DNA of 19,223 bases, taken from contig WTXG01000484.1 of assembly GCA_022496185.1 (NCBI GenBank), forward strand, positions 1 to 19,223, given 5' to 3'. The position numbers and the translations under genes are program-made. How positions within the stretch are numbered: position 1 is the stretch's first letter; each line of letters opens with the position of its first letter. Source of the stretch: Multifurca ochricompacta. Its lineage: Eukaryota > Basidiomycota > Agaricomycetes > Russulales > Russulaceae. The notes beneath the pieces are model-generated. The model was not told where the DNA came from, searched no databases, and saw only the letters and a list, made by a program, of their open reading frames with translations. This document shows, one piece after another, positions 1 to 9,654 of the stretch.

Positions 1-1642
1 TAGCCGATTCCCTACGGATCGCGTGTATGACAGTGAGGACAACCGTCAGGTACAAGTCCTCAAGCCGGAACAGTTTCTCCGGGCCGCACGTACCCATTAC
101 AAGCCAGAGAGCTCTCCTCTCACAGATTGCATCAGAGCAGCAGGCGCACGCGAAGCAGAAGTCATAGAGGGGTTGAAATCCCTATCCAGATCCGCTCCGC
201 GCGCTCTTACTGATGGCGTTTCTCATTGGGAGGAGGAAGATGGTCTCGTTTATTACAAGGGAAAACTTTATGTACCCAATGTACCGGATCTCAGGAAAGA
301 TATCATTAAACAGTGTCATGATTCGGTTACTGCAGGACATCCCGGTAAAAATGGGACTATAGAACTTGTCAGACGCTACTACTGGTGGCCACGTATGTCC
401 ACATACATCGCCAAGTATGTAGAGGGCTGCGATCGCTGTCAACGCTACAGGATCGACCAGCACCCTACAGTGCCTATACAGCCGCACGAAGTACCGGAGG
501 GGCCCTGGCAGATCATTGGCGTTGATCTGATCACTGGGCTTCCTTCTTCACAAGGGAAAGACGCAATTTTAATGATAGTGGACCACTATACGAAACAGGT
601 CCACTTCTTCCCTGTGACCAGCGGCATCACGGCAGATGGTGTAGGGCAGATCTACTATAACGAGATCTTCCCGCTGCACGGGATCCCTAAGTCTATCGTC
701 AGCGACAGGGGACCACAGTTTGCAGCACGGACAATGCGGGCCGCTTTAAAGCGCCTGGGAATAGATAGTAGTTTGACCACAGTGTATCATCCTCAAGCTA
801 ACGGACAGGCAGAACGCAAAAACCAAGAGATAGAACAGTATTTGCGTATGTTCGTAGATAAGTGTCAGGATGATTGGATCGAACTATTACCCACTGCGGA
901 ATTCGTGTTGAACGCGAGATTGACATCCGCGACCGGCCACACACCCTTTGAACTACTCTACGGGTACACGCCGGACTTCACGATTCCAGCTGGGCGCCCT
1001 ACAGGCATTCCCAGTTTAGACAAGCGACTTCAACAGCTCCGTCTTGCCAGGACAGATGCTGAGGCAGCGCTGCGACTCAGCAAAGAACACATGATCGCCG
1101 GGCCGGGTTACCGCCAATCTTATCGCTTCAGCACAGGCAATATGGTATGGCTCCAAGCCAAGAACATTAAGATACACCAACCTTCTCAGAAATTAGGGCC
1201 AAAACAGATGGGTCCCTTTAAGATTATCGAGAAGATTGGCGATCTTGATTATTGATTGGAACTCCCAGCAGTGCTGAGAATCCACAATGTCTTTCATGTG
1301 GATCGCCTTAGTCCCTACAAAGGCAACGACGTTAATGGACTTATGCCGCCACCGCCTGACCCTGTACTGGTCGAGGGCGAGGAAAAGTATGAGGTTGACC
1401 ATATTCGCGATGCGAAACTGTTCGGTCAAACACTCAAATTCCTTGTGCGGTGGAAAGGATACGGCGAAGGGGAGGACTCATGGGAGCTGGCCAGAAACTT
1501 CAAGCTCACTCAGGAGGCTGTCAGAGACTTTTACGCTTGACACCCTGGTGCGCCACAAAAGATAGCCATGCTCGCCTTCACGTCCGCTCCATGGCAATCG
1601 CCACTTTATTTCACTGAGGCTTGTGAGGACGCAACGCCCTGA
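1..1642 (+). pseudogene. Ty3/gypsy Pol C-terminus: integrase and chromodomain, two nonsense codons
   Basis: The frame is open from the window edge (codons start at base 2) and begins with an SRFPTD stretch typical of the end of RNase H. A zinc-binding H2C2 module follows at about 317-440 (His, His, then CDRC). The integrase catalytic triad is Asp at 524-526 (GVDLITG), Asp at 704-706 (SDRGPQF) and Glu at 812-814 (GQAERKNQ). The last two are separated by 35 residues, the classical D-35-E spacing. A GPF/GPY-like segment is at about 1205-1290 and a chromodomain (FLVRWKGYGEGEDSWE) at about 1387-1537. In-frame TGA codons at 1253-1255 and 1538-1540 interrupt the frame; the natural stop appears to be TGA 1640-1642, just before the polypurine tract. 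Integrase inserts the cDNA, and chromodomains of this family bias insertion toward particular chromatin. Confidence 0.88.
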
Positions 1643-1654
1643 GAAGGGGGGTAC
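1641..1654 (+). other. polypurine tract (plus-strand primer)
   Basis: A purine-rich run (GAGAAGGGGGG followed by TAC) sits directly before TGTCCTGG, where a 3' LTR would begin. In LTR retroelements this tract resists RNase H and primes plus-strand DNA synthesis. It starts on the last base-pairs of the pol stop codon. The assignment rests on position and composition. Confidence 0.6.
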
Positions 1655-2348
1655 TGTCCTGGATGCGCATTTTGCCATCCCGGACCGATTGAAAACCATC
1701 CTGAGGGCGCGTGAGTTATACAAGTCGACCTTCTTAGATAGAGATAAGATAAGAAGGAGTTCGGACCGTTCTGACCCGGTCCACGCGATGCAAAGTAGTC
1801 GCTGCCCTACGCAGCAATGGACACTGATAGATACACGCGGCCATTGTTTGAGTAATACAAATTAATGATTTGATTATAGAGTGATCTAAAGTAGTCTAGT
1901 ATGTATTTTAGATAATGCCAGACCGGCAGAAACGATCGTGCGTTAGTAAACAAGATGTGTCAGGGTACTTAGAAAAGTAAGCCACTGATAACTACTTAGA
2001 TTTACATCGCACGCTCGATCGGCTTTGGTATTTCATAGGATAGTACTAGAATGTATTTAAAGACACCCTGTAGCACACTGCAGACCCCATCTTGTCCTCT
2101 TGGGGCTGTAGGTGTGATTTATCACTTTATCTTTGTATTTACTTAGGCCCAGCTAATCTTGTCCTCTTGGGGCTGTAGGCTCTTAGCAAAGTTCAATATA
2201 GGTCTATTCTTGCTGCATAAGCAAGGCAGAGTCCTCTGACTGCTTCAAGCCTTACGCGTGCATTAATCTCCGCGTTCTGGGCAGCTTTCCGACTAGGATA
2301 TTTTCACCTCTGAGTTACCACGATCTCTACATCTTATCTAATCTTACA
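1655..2348 (+). repeat. 3' LTR of the Ty3/gypsy element
   Basis: The left boundary is TGTCCTGG right after the polypurine tract. The proposed right boundary is the CA of ATCTTACA at 2341-2348, giving TG...CA ends and a length of about 694 bp. The right end is inferred from sequence style, because no second LTR is present to align. Inside are a GATAAGATAAG stretch (1742-1752) and two copies of a 24-bp direct repeat. No ORF of interest lies within it. Confidence 0.6.
2089..2179 (+). repeat. 24-bp direct repeat pair inside the LTR
   Basis: The same 24-mer (starting ATCTTGTCCTCTTGG and ending GCTGTAGG) occurs at 2089-2112 and 2156-2179, 67 bp apart start to start, with no mismatch. The first copy is followed by TGTGATTT and the second by CTCTTAGC, so the repeat unit ends there. 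It could be a duplicated regulatory or RNA-processing element in the R or U5 region, or a local tandem duplication. Confidence 0.85.
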
Positions 2349-5297
2349 TAGCAAGTGCGGGATAGAAGCACCCATACAACATACATCAGCAATCCAGTGA
2401 GTACAAAAAACAGTAGGTGTATGGGTCAGGCATACCTGTCCCTCACCATCAAATGGACAGCACACAGCCCTAGAAAGGAAGTGAAAAGTGTTGAGGACAC
2501 CCTGCCATAAAGTAGGAGACCATGGAATGGTTGTGAAGGGTGGTAAAAAGAAAAGAACAAGAAAGAGAAGACACTTATCGTACAACACGTGATGCTATCA
2601 TAATAGGTGGTGCCAGACGGATAGGGGTCGGTACTCAATGTATCTGCAATCTTTAACGGCTTATTCCACCTACTTTTATTCTTTGTCGCTGTCCCAGTGC
2701 AGAAGTCCAGTGCTGGCAACTCAATGCCAATGCCGTACTTTAGTGTCACGCAAGCAATGAGCGTTTGCAGAGAGAAGAGGAGATAAACTCATAGCTGGGC
2801 CAAATGATGCGTCTCTGGGAGTTCGGACGGCGTGGAACTCTGCCTGATGAGCCGCGCTAAGAACGCGGAGGGCAGGGCCGTTAATCTGGAGATTGACAGT
2901 GTGTGGAGGTTGACAAGTTGTTGAGGCATCGCGCGGAGATCTGTATTGTACTCGAAATATGACAGTTCGTCCACGGTTGAGATACAATTGTGCCCGCGGA
3001 CAAAAACCGGCTACAGCCGTAAAGGTTAAAAAAACTGATTTATACTACAGCATTCAGTATCTCTACATAAGATACAAGAGCCGAAGTACTCTTGGGCTTG
3101 CTAGTGAGTGAGCTAGTTGTAATGTACCTGATTTCTTTCACAGGATCCGTACTCACAGGGTCCATACGTAATGTGACCACCACGCTGTTCCTTGGGTGCT
3201 TTCTTCTCAGCTCCTTTTTAGATTTTTTTAGAGAGTCTTACACAGGCACACAAGCATAACGTGAAATCAACATAAATTAATTTAAATACCTTCGGCTTTG
3301 TGGAGGCCGTTATGTGTTATTAGGCTCAAGATCTCTGGCTCTCTGGCGCCCCGCTCATCTCCGGACCGACAGACTCGGAACTAATCTGAGACCGGAGCGC
3401 ATGGTATCGTAGAAATTTTGGCATATATCGCTCCGGGTTGACGCTCATTCCTTCTCTTCTCATTTGTTCCTCACTCTCGTCTTCTGTATACTACATTCTC
3501 GGGTACTTTTACCGGGTCAATCAGCTGTATATAAGATATAAGAATTCTTATAGTAGAATTCAAGCAAAAAGGTCCTTTCGCACCTGCTAAACTCAGCAGC
3601 AGTAGTGAAGAACAAGTCGAAGTTGAAGTCATTCTCGAAACAATGCCTCAGTTATATGACAATCCTCGAACCACTCAGTATTTCGTGCTCTTCTCTCGGG
3701 TTCCTGCTCTGCACACTCTCCGTTCTCTCTCATCTGGAACACCATTCCGCTCCGGATTCAATCCATACGGTAGGAAACAAGGGAAACAGGCCTGCTTGGC
3801 CATTATATCAGTGTACTTGTGATATCGGCCTACCACAGCAGAATGCTATTGAGTTATGTCGGAGGTCTGCCAAATGTTGGCATTCGGGCATGACCACGCT
3901 TTCACAGGGGACTACACGCTAAGGCCTGGCCAGACAATCCAATCGAGGACCTCGGGTGCCCTTGCGACCCTTCCTTTCGCTTCACCCATTACATCATACA
4001 TTAATGCCCTGCCCACGTCTTTGCTAAGGACAGCTCCGCCATTCTGTGCTCCATTGGACGCGCGTACCCAATTTAACTGCTCAGTATTACCAGAAACGGC
4101 ACCATAGCGCTCCTGCGCTTCTTACCTGACGCAAGAGCCGCCTTTGAGCCAATCCTAAATTAAATTAACTCAGGTTAAGTAACTGCGAGCCTTGCCTTGC
4201 AGCCCTTAACAAACCTCAAAATTTATGTTTGCTTCTTATTCAAGGGCAATTATGATATAAGAAATATTGAGTTGTCACAAGCCGGCCTTTCCGGTTAATA
4301 GGTACTACAATCAATATTCACCTCTTCTATTCTGAAGCCACGATGCAAATATGTAGATAGATTATGGTATATGACAAAGGTCACTCTTATCTGGGCGGAC
4401 AATTAGTCAGTCAAGAGCGATATTGAGAAAGCCGTGCCTGGTAGTGAATCCATCCTTTAGAACAATTGGACCCGGATGGCTTGGCGCTATCAGTTCGAGG
4501 GGAGTGGCATCGCCAAGGTTGAACTGAACAAGCCAGGCATCCAAGATAATCTCTACATAACGCAAGGGAGTGCCTGTGCCTAGCAATGACATAAATAAAA
4601 AAGGCTTGAGTATCACAAATCCCTTGAGCGGGGCGGGGTTTAGCTGTCAGATATAGATATCCCCCCATCCCTTAATACTAGTCACGTGTATTGGACTTTC
4701 AAGTTAGTTCACCGCTGCTTGCTACTTGCTACAGATTCAGTTGCCAAGGCCACCACCACTCTCACCACGAGCAAAGAGTCCCTGTGATGCCCGTCGCTCA
4801 TCCTCATTTTGTGATTTTTCACTCAAGATCGGGCGCACTAACTCGGACGGCTTAAATTCGTGGAATGACTTCTCGAAGTCATTGTCCCTCGCTGGTTTGG
4901 TAAGTTCTCAGCGCTTACGAGAACCCGGCATCAACCGACTTAAAACTGACCATACCTATCAGTGCATGCTCATGCTCATCGTGACAACTTGCATCCCCTC
5001 TCCACTCCAAGTCTCCGATTCCGAAGTAGCAAACACCTGACTCTGGCCATCTCACATCTATAATGACCCCATCGCCACAAGGGAGTTGTCATAGACTACT
5101 CTGATAGATGTGCGTACTACGATTCGTATGAGCCTGGGACCGTTTAAACGCCAATTTCGGCGCGCCTACGCCCCATGGCAGCTGGGTGATGGAGACACCC
5201 GGCTCCTACATGCTCCTTCATTCCGTGAGACTTCTACTAATTGCAAGATTTCACATGAACAGCCTCTTTTCCCGCCGCGGGTATATCCATCGATGCC
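2349..5297. other. intergenic region with no confident gene
   Basis: This 2.9-kb stretch between the retroelement and the F-box gene has short ORFs on both strands, none recognised. Visible items are an LRR-like scrap on the minus strand (2789-2974), an inverted repeat with 8-bp arms (3392-3399 and 3429-3436), a 16-bp palindrome (3537-3552), and a 210-base minus ORF with protein-like composition (4407-4616). Several AT-rich patches and in-frame stops on all frames suggest decayed repeats or non-coding DNA. The final few hundred bases presumably hold the promoter of the downstream gene, but I see no clear TATA box. Confidence 0.6.
2789..2974 (-). pseudogene. F-box/LRR-like fragment
   Basis: A 61-codon minus-strand ORF contains MPQQLVNLHTLSISRLT and LPSAFLARLIRQS, which has the leucine spacing of the repeats that follow the F-box in fungal F-box proteins. 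The open frame continues a few codons upstream and stops after HHLAQL. No F-box, start context or splice structure was found around it, so it looks like a detached piece of a paralogue of the family represented at 5298-7391. It could also be chance leucine-rich coding; I rate the similarity as suggestive only. Confidence 0.35.
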
Positions 5298-7391
5298 ATG
5301 TCGGTCTTCAATCCAAAAATTTTGGATGCCAGTATTCGTGATGTCGTGGCGGCGCTTTCCAACGATGACAAAATAAGCGTGTTGCTCTATGCAATAGAGC
5401 GTCTCCCCACGTGTGCCGAGTATGTCTCGCATAAGCATGTCGGCCAGACTCTTCTAATCCTTTTGCCGAAGTTCTAGAACTGTGATCGAGAACGGGGTCC
5501 AGTCCTGTCTGCATTTCTCGTCTACGCATCAAAATAAGGTCATACAGGCTCGTCTCCTTCGAGCTAAGGCCAGATTTGCAGCTGGGTTACGCGGTGCGGC
5601 GCATCAAGGTATATTATCACTTGTTAAATGATGGTCATTCCTGATCCATTGCCCCCGCCTCAATCAGACCTGCAGGCCATTCTTCTACTTGATCCTAGCC
5701 ATCGAGAGGCCAGGGAATTGTTACCTCCGCCTGGCGGCAAGATATCCCAAGGGATTGGTCATGTAAGGCTGGCTATCCTTCGCTTCCGTGGCTACATGAA
5801 CTCAAACTTGACCTTCCTTGTTAAGTGTCGTATGCCTGGGCTTCCTCGTTTCTCAAATGAAATATGGAGAGAGATAGCATCTTTCCTCCCGCGGCGGGAT
5901 CTTCGGAGCCTTCTTTTACTTCCCCATGTGCTATCGTCGATTGCAAGCCAGCTCCTTTTCAAAAATGTTTGCTTGCAGTTCGGGACCGGACATTCAGATA
6001 CTAGATATTCGGAGGCTGCAGCGGAAATCGATAAATGGCATGCTCAGCGCAGCGCCGATATTCTGATCCGACTTGTCTCTGATACGGCGTACGCGAGTCT
6101 GGTTAGATCATTAATAGTATGGGCACCAGAGAAAAGGAAGAATGCCTTAGCCTCATTTCAGACAGGTGGGTGCTCCCTTCTTATTTACCGTCATAGTGTT
6201 GATCATGATGATTAGCAATGTTGGCGAATGTCCTTCCAAAGCTCACCAACTTAAAGGTCTTCCGCTGCCAGATGAGTAATGACGCGCTCACTCCAATACT
6301 TAGTATTTTGGAGAAATATCACCCAAAATTGCAGGGGCTAGTTATTGCGTAAGTTTCCCTCTCCTCCGGAATTGTGACTTCTCACAACTATTTCTCTGTT
6401 AGACCAACTGGTTCATCGCCTTCGCCCCTTCCCGCATTACACTCGCTTAACCATTTTGTCTACAGTGGTTCAGGTGACAGCGCTCTCGTCAATGTTGATG
6501 GGTTCCTGTCCACCCAGACCGTCGCACTCCACACCCTTATTATTCATCATTTCCAGCGCTGCCCGGCCTCATTCCTCCCCACGAGCACCCTGCGTAACCT
6601 CTACCTTACTTTTAGCATCTCCAATGCGGACTTCCTCTCACAGCTACTTGCAAACGGGCATCAACTTGAAAGCTTACGGCTTGAAATCGACCTGGGGCAT
6701 GACTGCGTGCTTTCGACCGTATTCCGCGCACATGCTAAACCAAACTCATTCCCTGCGATGCGCAAGCTGGCTTTTGTACTTACCAGCGCTGCACATGACC
6801 TTGTGGATCCGGACCTCTTCCCGGCTGTGTCTGAGTTCGTTCGCGGATATCACATGCTCGATGCGCTCTGCATCTCTAATACTTACGGACTCACGGGTTT
6901 TGGGTACGATGCGGCCATTTGGGGAGTTCTGCCGTCACTGGTTAACCTCCGCACACTCTTGATCGATGTCCCGAAGGACATGCCTTCTGCACTCTCAGCG
7001 TGGCTTATACCACGTAGTGTTACAGTACTCGATCTGCAAGTCATCAGACATGCGACACTTGATTTGGATGTGAGGAAACTCTCTTCTGAGATCTCGAATT
7101 AATGCTTACTATGAGCAGCAATTGTCGCCCGGGTTGCCCGGTGGGCTCAAGTTCCTCGCGTTACCTTTCCATCCTTCAGAGATACAAGGTCTCATTCAAA
7201 ATGGTCTCTCAGAGCTCCGCCTCGTGCGACTCGTGGGAGACGCCTTTTATACCATTCACGCCACGAATAGTGAAAAAGAGCTGGAACACTGGCCTAGCCG
7301 GCGAGAGAGATTTTACTTTGATGACTATCTGGAGCAGCTGGACTGTGAGGAGCTGAGATTTTTGTATCCACGGCTTTCATGGGCTTGGTAG
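5298..7391 (+). CDS. F-box protein with N-terminal TPR-like region and C-terminal leucine-rich repeats (frame broken)
   Basis: The chosen start is ATG 5298 (MSVFNPKILDASIRDVV), a short exon followed by helical TPR-like sequence (QARLLRAKARFAAGLRGAA, then DLQAILLLDPSHREA). The F-box is at about 5840-5960 (FSNEIWREIASFLPRRDLRSL) and leucine-rich sequence fills the rest to RFLYPRLSWAW and TAG 7389-7391. Introns that keep the frame: 5609-5667, 6166-6215 and 6349-6402; 5763-5825 is a possible fourth. F-box proteins recruit substrates to SCF ubiquitin ligases through Skp1; the target here is unknown. Three lesions are visible: TAG at 5475-5477 where Glu would fit, one missing A in the AAAA run at 5531-5534, and a frame change near 7100 after which coding continues in another frame to 7391. 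The TPR plus F-box layout is one I associate with Agaricomycetes. Confidence 0.8.
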
Positions 7392-9654
7392 ACTTATTGT
7401 AGTCAACTGCTCTGCTTTCCCCACCGGTTTTTCTTGTGATGTATGTATCCTTTCCACATTTTCTTTTTTCGGGTATATCAAGTCGTATCTGAGGGTCTTC
7501 AATTTAAGAAAGCAATGATAGGAAGTCGTGATCCTGAGGAGTAGAACATTCTTTTTCTAATTTACCATATTCATCTTTAAACAATTTGACGATACTGAGG
7601 CACTGTATAGGGTAATAACGAGGTCTGCAGGTTGGCAGTGCTAAAAATGACGTGACTCGCAAATTATTGATTACATTGCACTCGCTTAGATCGTCGTCCT
7701 CCAACTCCAGCTTGCGTCTAACCATGTATCAGGTACTTAAGACCTTTTTCGGATGTACTTGAGGACACTTCAGGCTCGTTCCGCTAGCCGGTATCACTTG
7801 GAAGTTGAAAAGTCCGTATGACAGTACTGAGACTCAGCCCTGTCCTGGCCAGTTCCAGATTCGAGCACAGTATACGTTCTCAGCCCAGCGTCTGGCCAAG
7901 TGAATCTACGGGTCCTTTTCCATGCTAGGGCTATGTAGTATGCGGCTGGGCCTACCTCTAGCAAAATTCCCTTGATCGACCCCTGTCACTATGAAGAGCA
8001 AGTGAATTATAGACAGACCGATGGCGAGTTGGGCAACTTGAAGGCGCATCCCAATCTTTGCCTTCGCGGACTTGCTCTGGTCACATGCGCTCGACTTGTA
8101 TCCCCGTCGTCCAGCAATCAAGTAGCAGTGATCAGTTCCTGTGCTTCTTGAACCAGATATTCTGAAGATGATCTTTCCTTGCGCAATTAGATTTTTGAAG
8201 TCTCCTCTTCAAGTTACCCTAAGTTCTGTCTCAATGATAAGCCACTTCCTAAAAGGGGCATTGTCTGCACTTTGTAACGAGATAATTGGGCACAGAATTT
8301 AACGACCTTGAGTTTAAATGAACGCATGGCATGGCTACGTAAAAACGGTTATATAGGCCCTGGGTTCGGAGGATAGTGAGAATATCCTACTTTCATTTTT
8401 AATGGCTGTGCCCCTCTTTCTCATTCACAACACTTTGTAGATTGATGCATCTAGCAATTCTGACATGTAGGGGTGGGTTACAGCTCCCTCGCCCTCTGTG
8501 CTTGGGGCATAAACTACCACTAGCAATCGCGTAATCATATTAAATCTCCATTCCTTCAGCTAAGATCAAGTTTTTATCTTGCAATTTTACTTGCCAAACA
8601 GCTCTACTACGTTACTATTTCGATCATCTCACCTCCGCGGTGACGATGACTTGGGTGGCCCTTTTGTACACCCAAGGTGTCACATGTCACCCTCTGCACC
8701 CTTGTTATTGATAGCCATCCAGGACGTTTCCCCTTACCGTTGGCAACCGCGTAATCTGTGTCTTTCCCTTATGATTTCCGTTGCAGACTGGCTCTCGCAG
8801 CCGTATAAGAATAAACCAACCCGGAGAGCCTACATCTGAAATAGCCCTTGGTAAGACATACTCCTAATGCAATCCGTGTTCGCCCTGGGCACGGCTATTA
8901 CCCGCACTGTGAGAGCCATCATGGCTTATTAGTTGGGCATTCCAACCAGAAGATGCGGACGTCTCTACTGTGACCCAGATTAGCCCGTCATAGATGTGCT
9001 GTGTACTTCACAAGAATTCCAACTATGAGTGCAACGCGGCGACTTGGAGTGAGCTACCTGGCTCGTCCAGGATACGAGCCTCCTTGGCGTTGGTCTCCGG
9101 CGCCCTGCCTTGTGTGTGCTGGAGGGAAATCGAACAGTGGTCCAGAAATGACAAGATTTTAGGTGTGTACGAAAGCACCCCCCTCCCCCCGCCGAGGCGC
9201 TCAGAGTTGGTGGATTCATGGCCAGCGAGTTCCGAGTTACCACTGGCATTGAGCTTAGATGGCTCACACAGACATATAACGTACATCTTCCCTTGGCTTG
9301 ATTGATTGTGGTATTGTGGTATGTGGTTTGGTGTGACTAACAACTCAGGTGTCGGCGTTTGAATCAGCAGTGAGCGGCATTCCCTCCTTCCAAGTTGTAC
9401 ATACTCTGTCCGTTCTTCTTAAATATCCACATCGGTTCCTCCACAACCTTTGAGCGTATCCAATAAGGTCACAAACATAGATGTCCGAAAGAGGATTTTG
9501 CAAGGTAAGAGCTAGTAAGGTTGAGACTGTCAGTGACCCCAACATTTCGTGGCATTATACGCTGGCATTCCTATGTCCCTTCAAAAATATTTCTGCTCCT
9601 CGTTGAAGGGCTATTGCACTATCCCTTCAAGAGTCCGAAAATTCTTCCGTGGCT
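7392..9654. other. intergenic region with no confident gene
   Basis: No recognisable gene lies between the F-box gene and TDP1. A minus-strand ORF at 7906-8121 has one hydrophobic stretch (LAIGLSIIHLLFIVTG) and could be a fragment of a membrane protein. A TATATA motif stands at 8349-8354 (GGTTATATAGG) and could serve a short plus-strand transcript, but no convincing ORF follows. Three overlapping ORFs of about 100 codons at 8980-9343 lie on opposite strands in a GC-richer patch and match nothing I know. The last few hundred bases should contain the TDP1 promoter. Confidence 0.55.

Larger units (their letters stand above)
1..2348 (+). mobile_element. Ty3/gypsy chromovirus, 3' portion with 3' LTR
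   Basis: The left edge of the window lies inside a Ty3/gypsy LTR retrotransposon. Order along the plus strand is: end of RNase H, zinc-binding H2C2 module, integrase core, GPY/F-like module, chromodomain, polypurine tract, LTR. Integrase after RT/RNase H, with a C-terminal chromodomain, is the diagnostic order of chromoviruses. The 5' LTR, gag, protease and most of RT lie outside, so target-site duplication and LTR divergence (age) cannot be read here. The frame is open across 1.6 kb except for two TGA codons, so this copy cannot make a normal integrase-chromodomain protein without readthrough. Confidence 0.9.

Noticed and set aside
1256..1540. Separate gene for a chromodomain protein
   Set aside because: It is in the same frame as the integrase and only separated by a TGA; it is the C-terminus of the retroelement polyprotein.
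3605..4107. Two overlapping plus-strand ORFs of 105 and 83 codons
   Set aside because: Composition and lack of any motif argue for chance; no supporting splice sites or homology.
5142..5166. PmeI (GTTTAAAC) and AscI (GGCGCGCC) sites within 25 bp, resembling a vector polylinker
   Set aside because: No other vector-like sequence is adjacent and the flanks look like ordinary fungal DNA; taken as coincidence.
8980..9343. Three overlapping ORFs of about 100 codons on opposite strands
   Set aside because: None resembles a known family and none shows introns or a sensible start; GC-richer DNA lengthens ORFs by chance.
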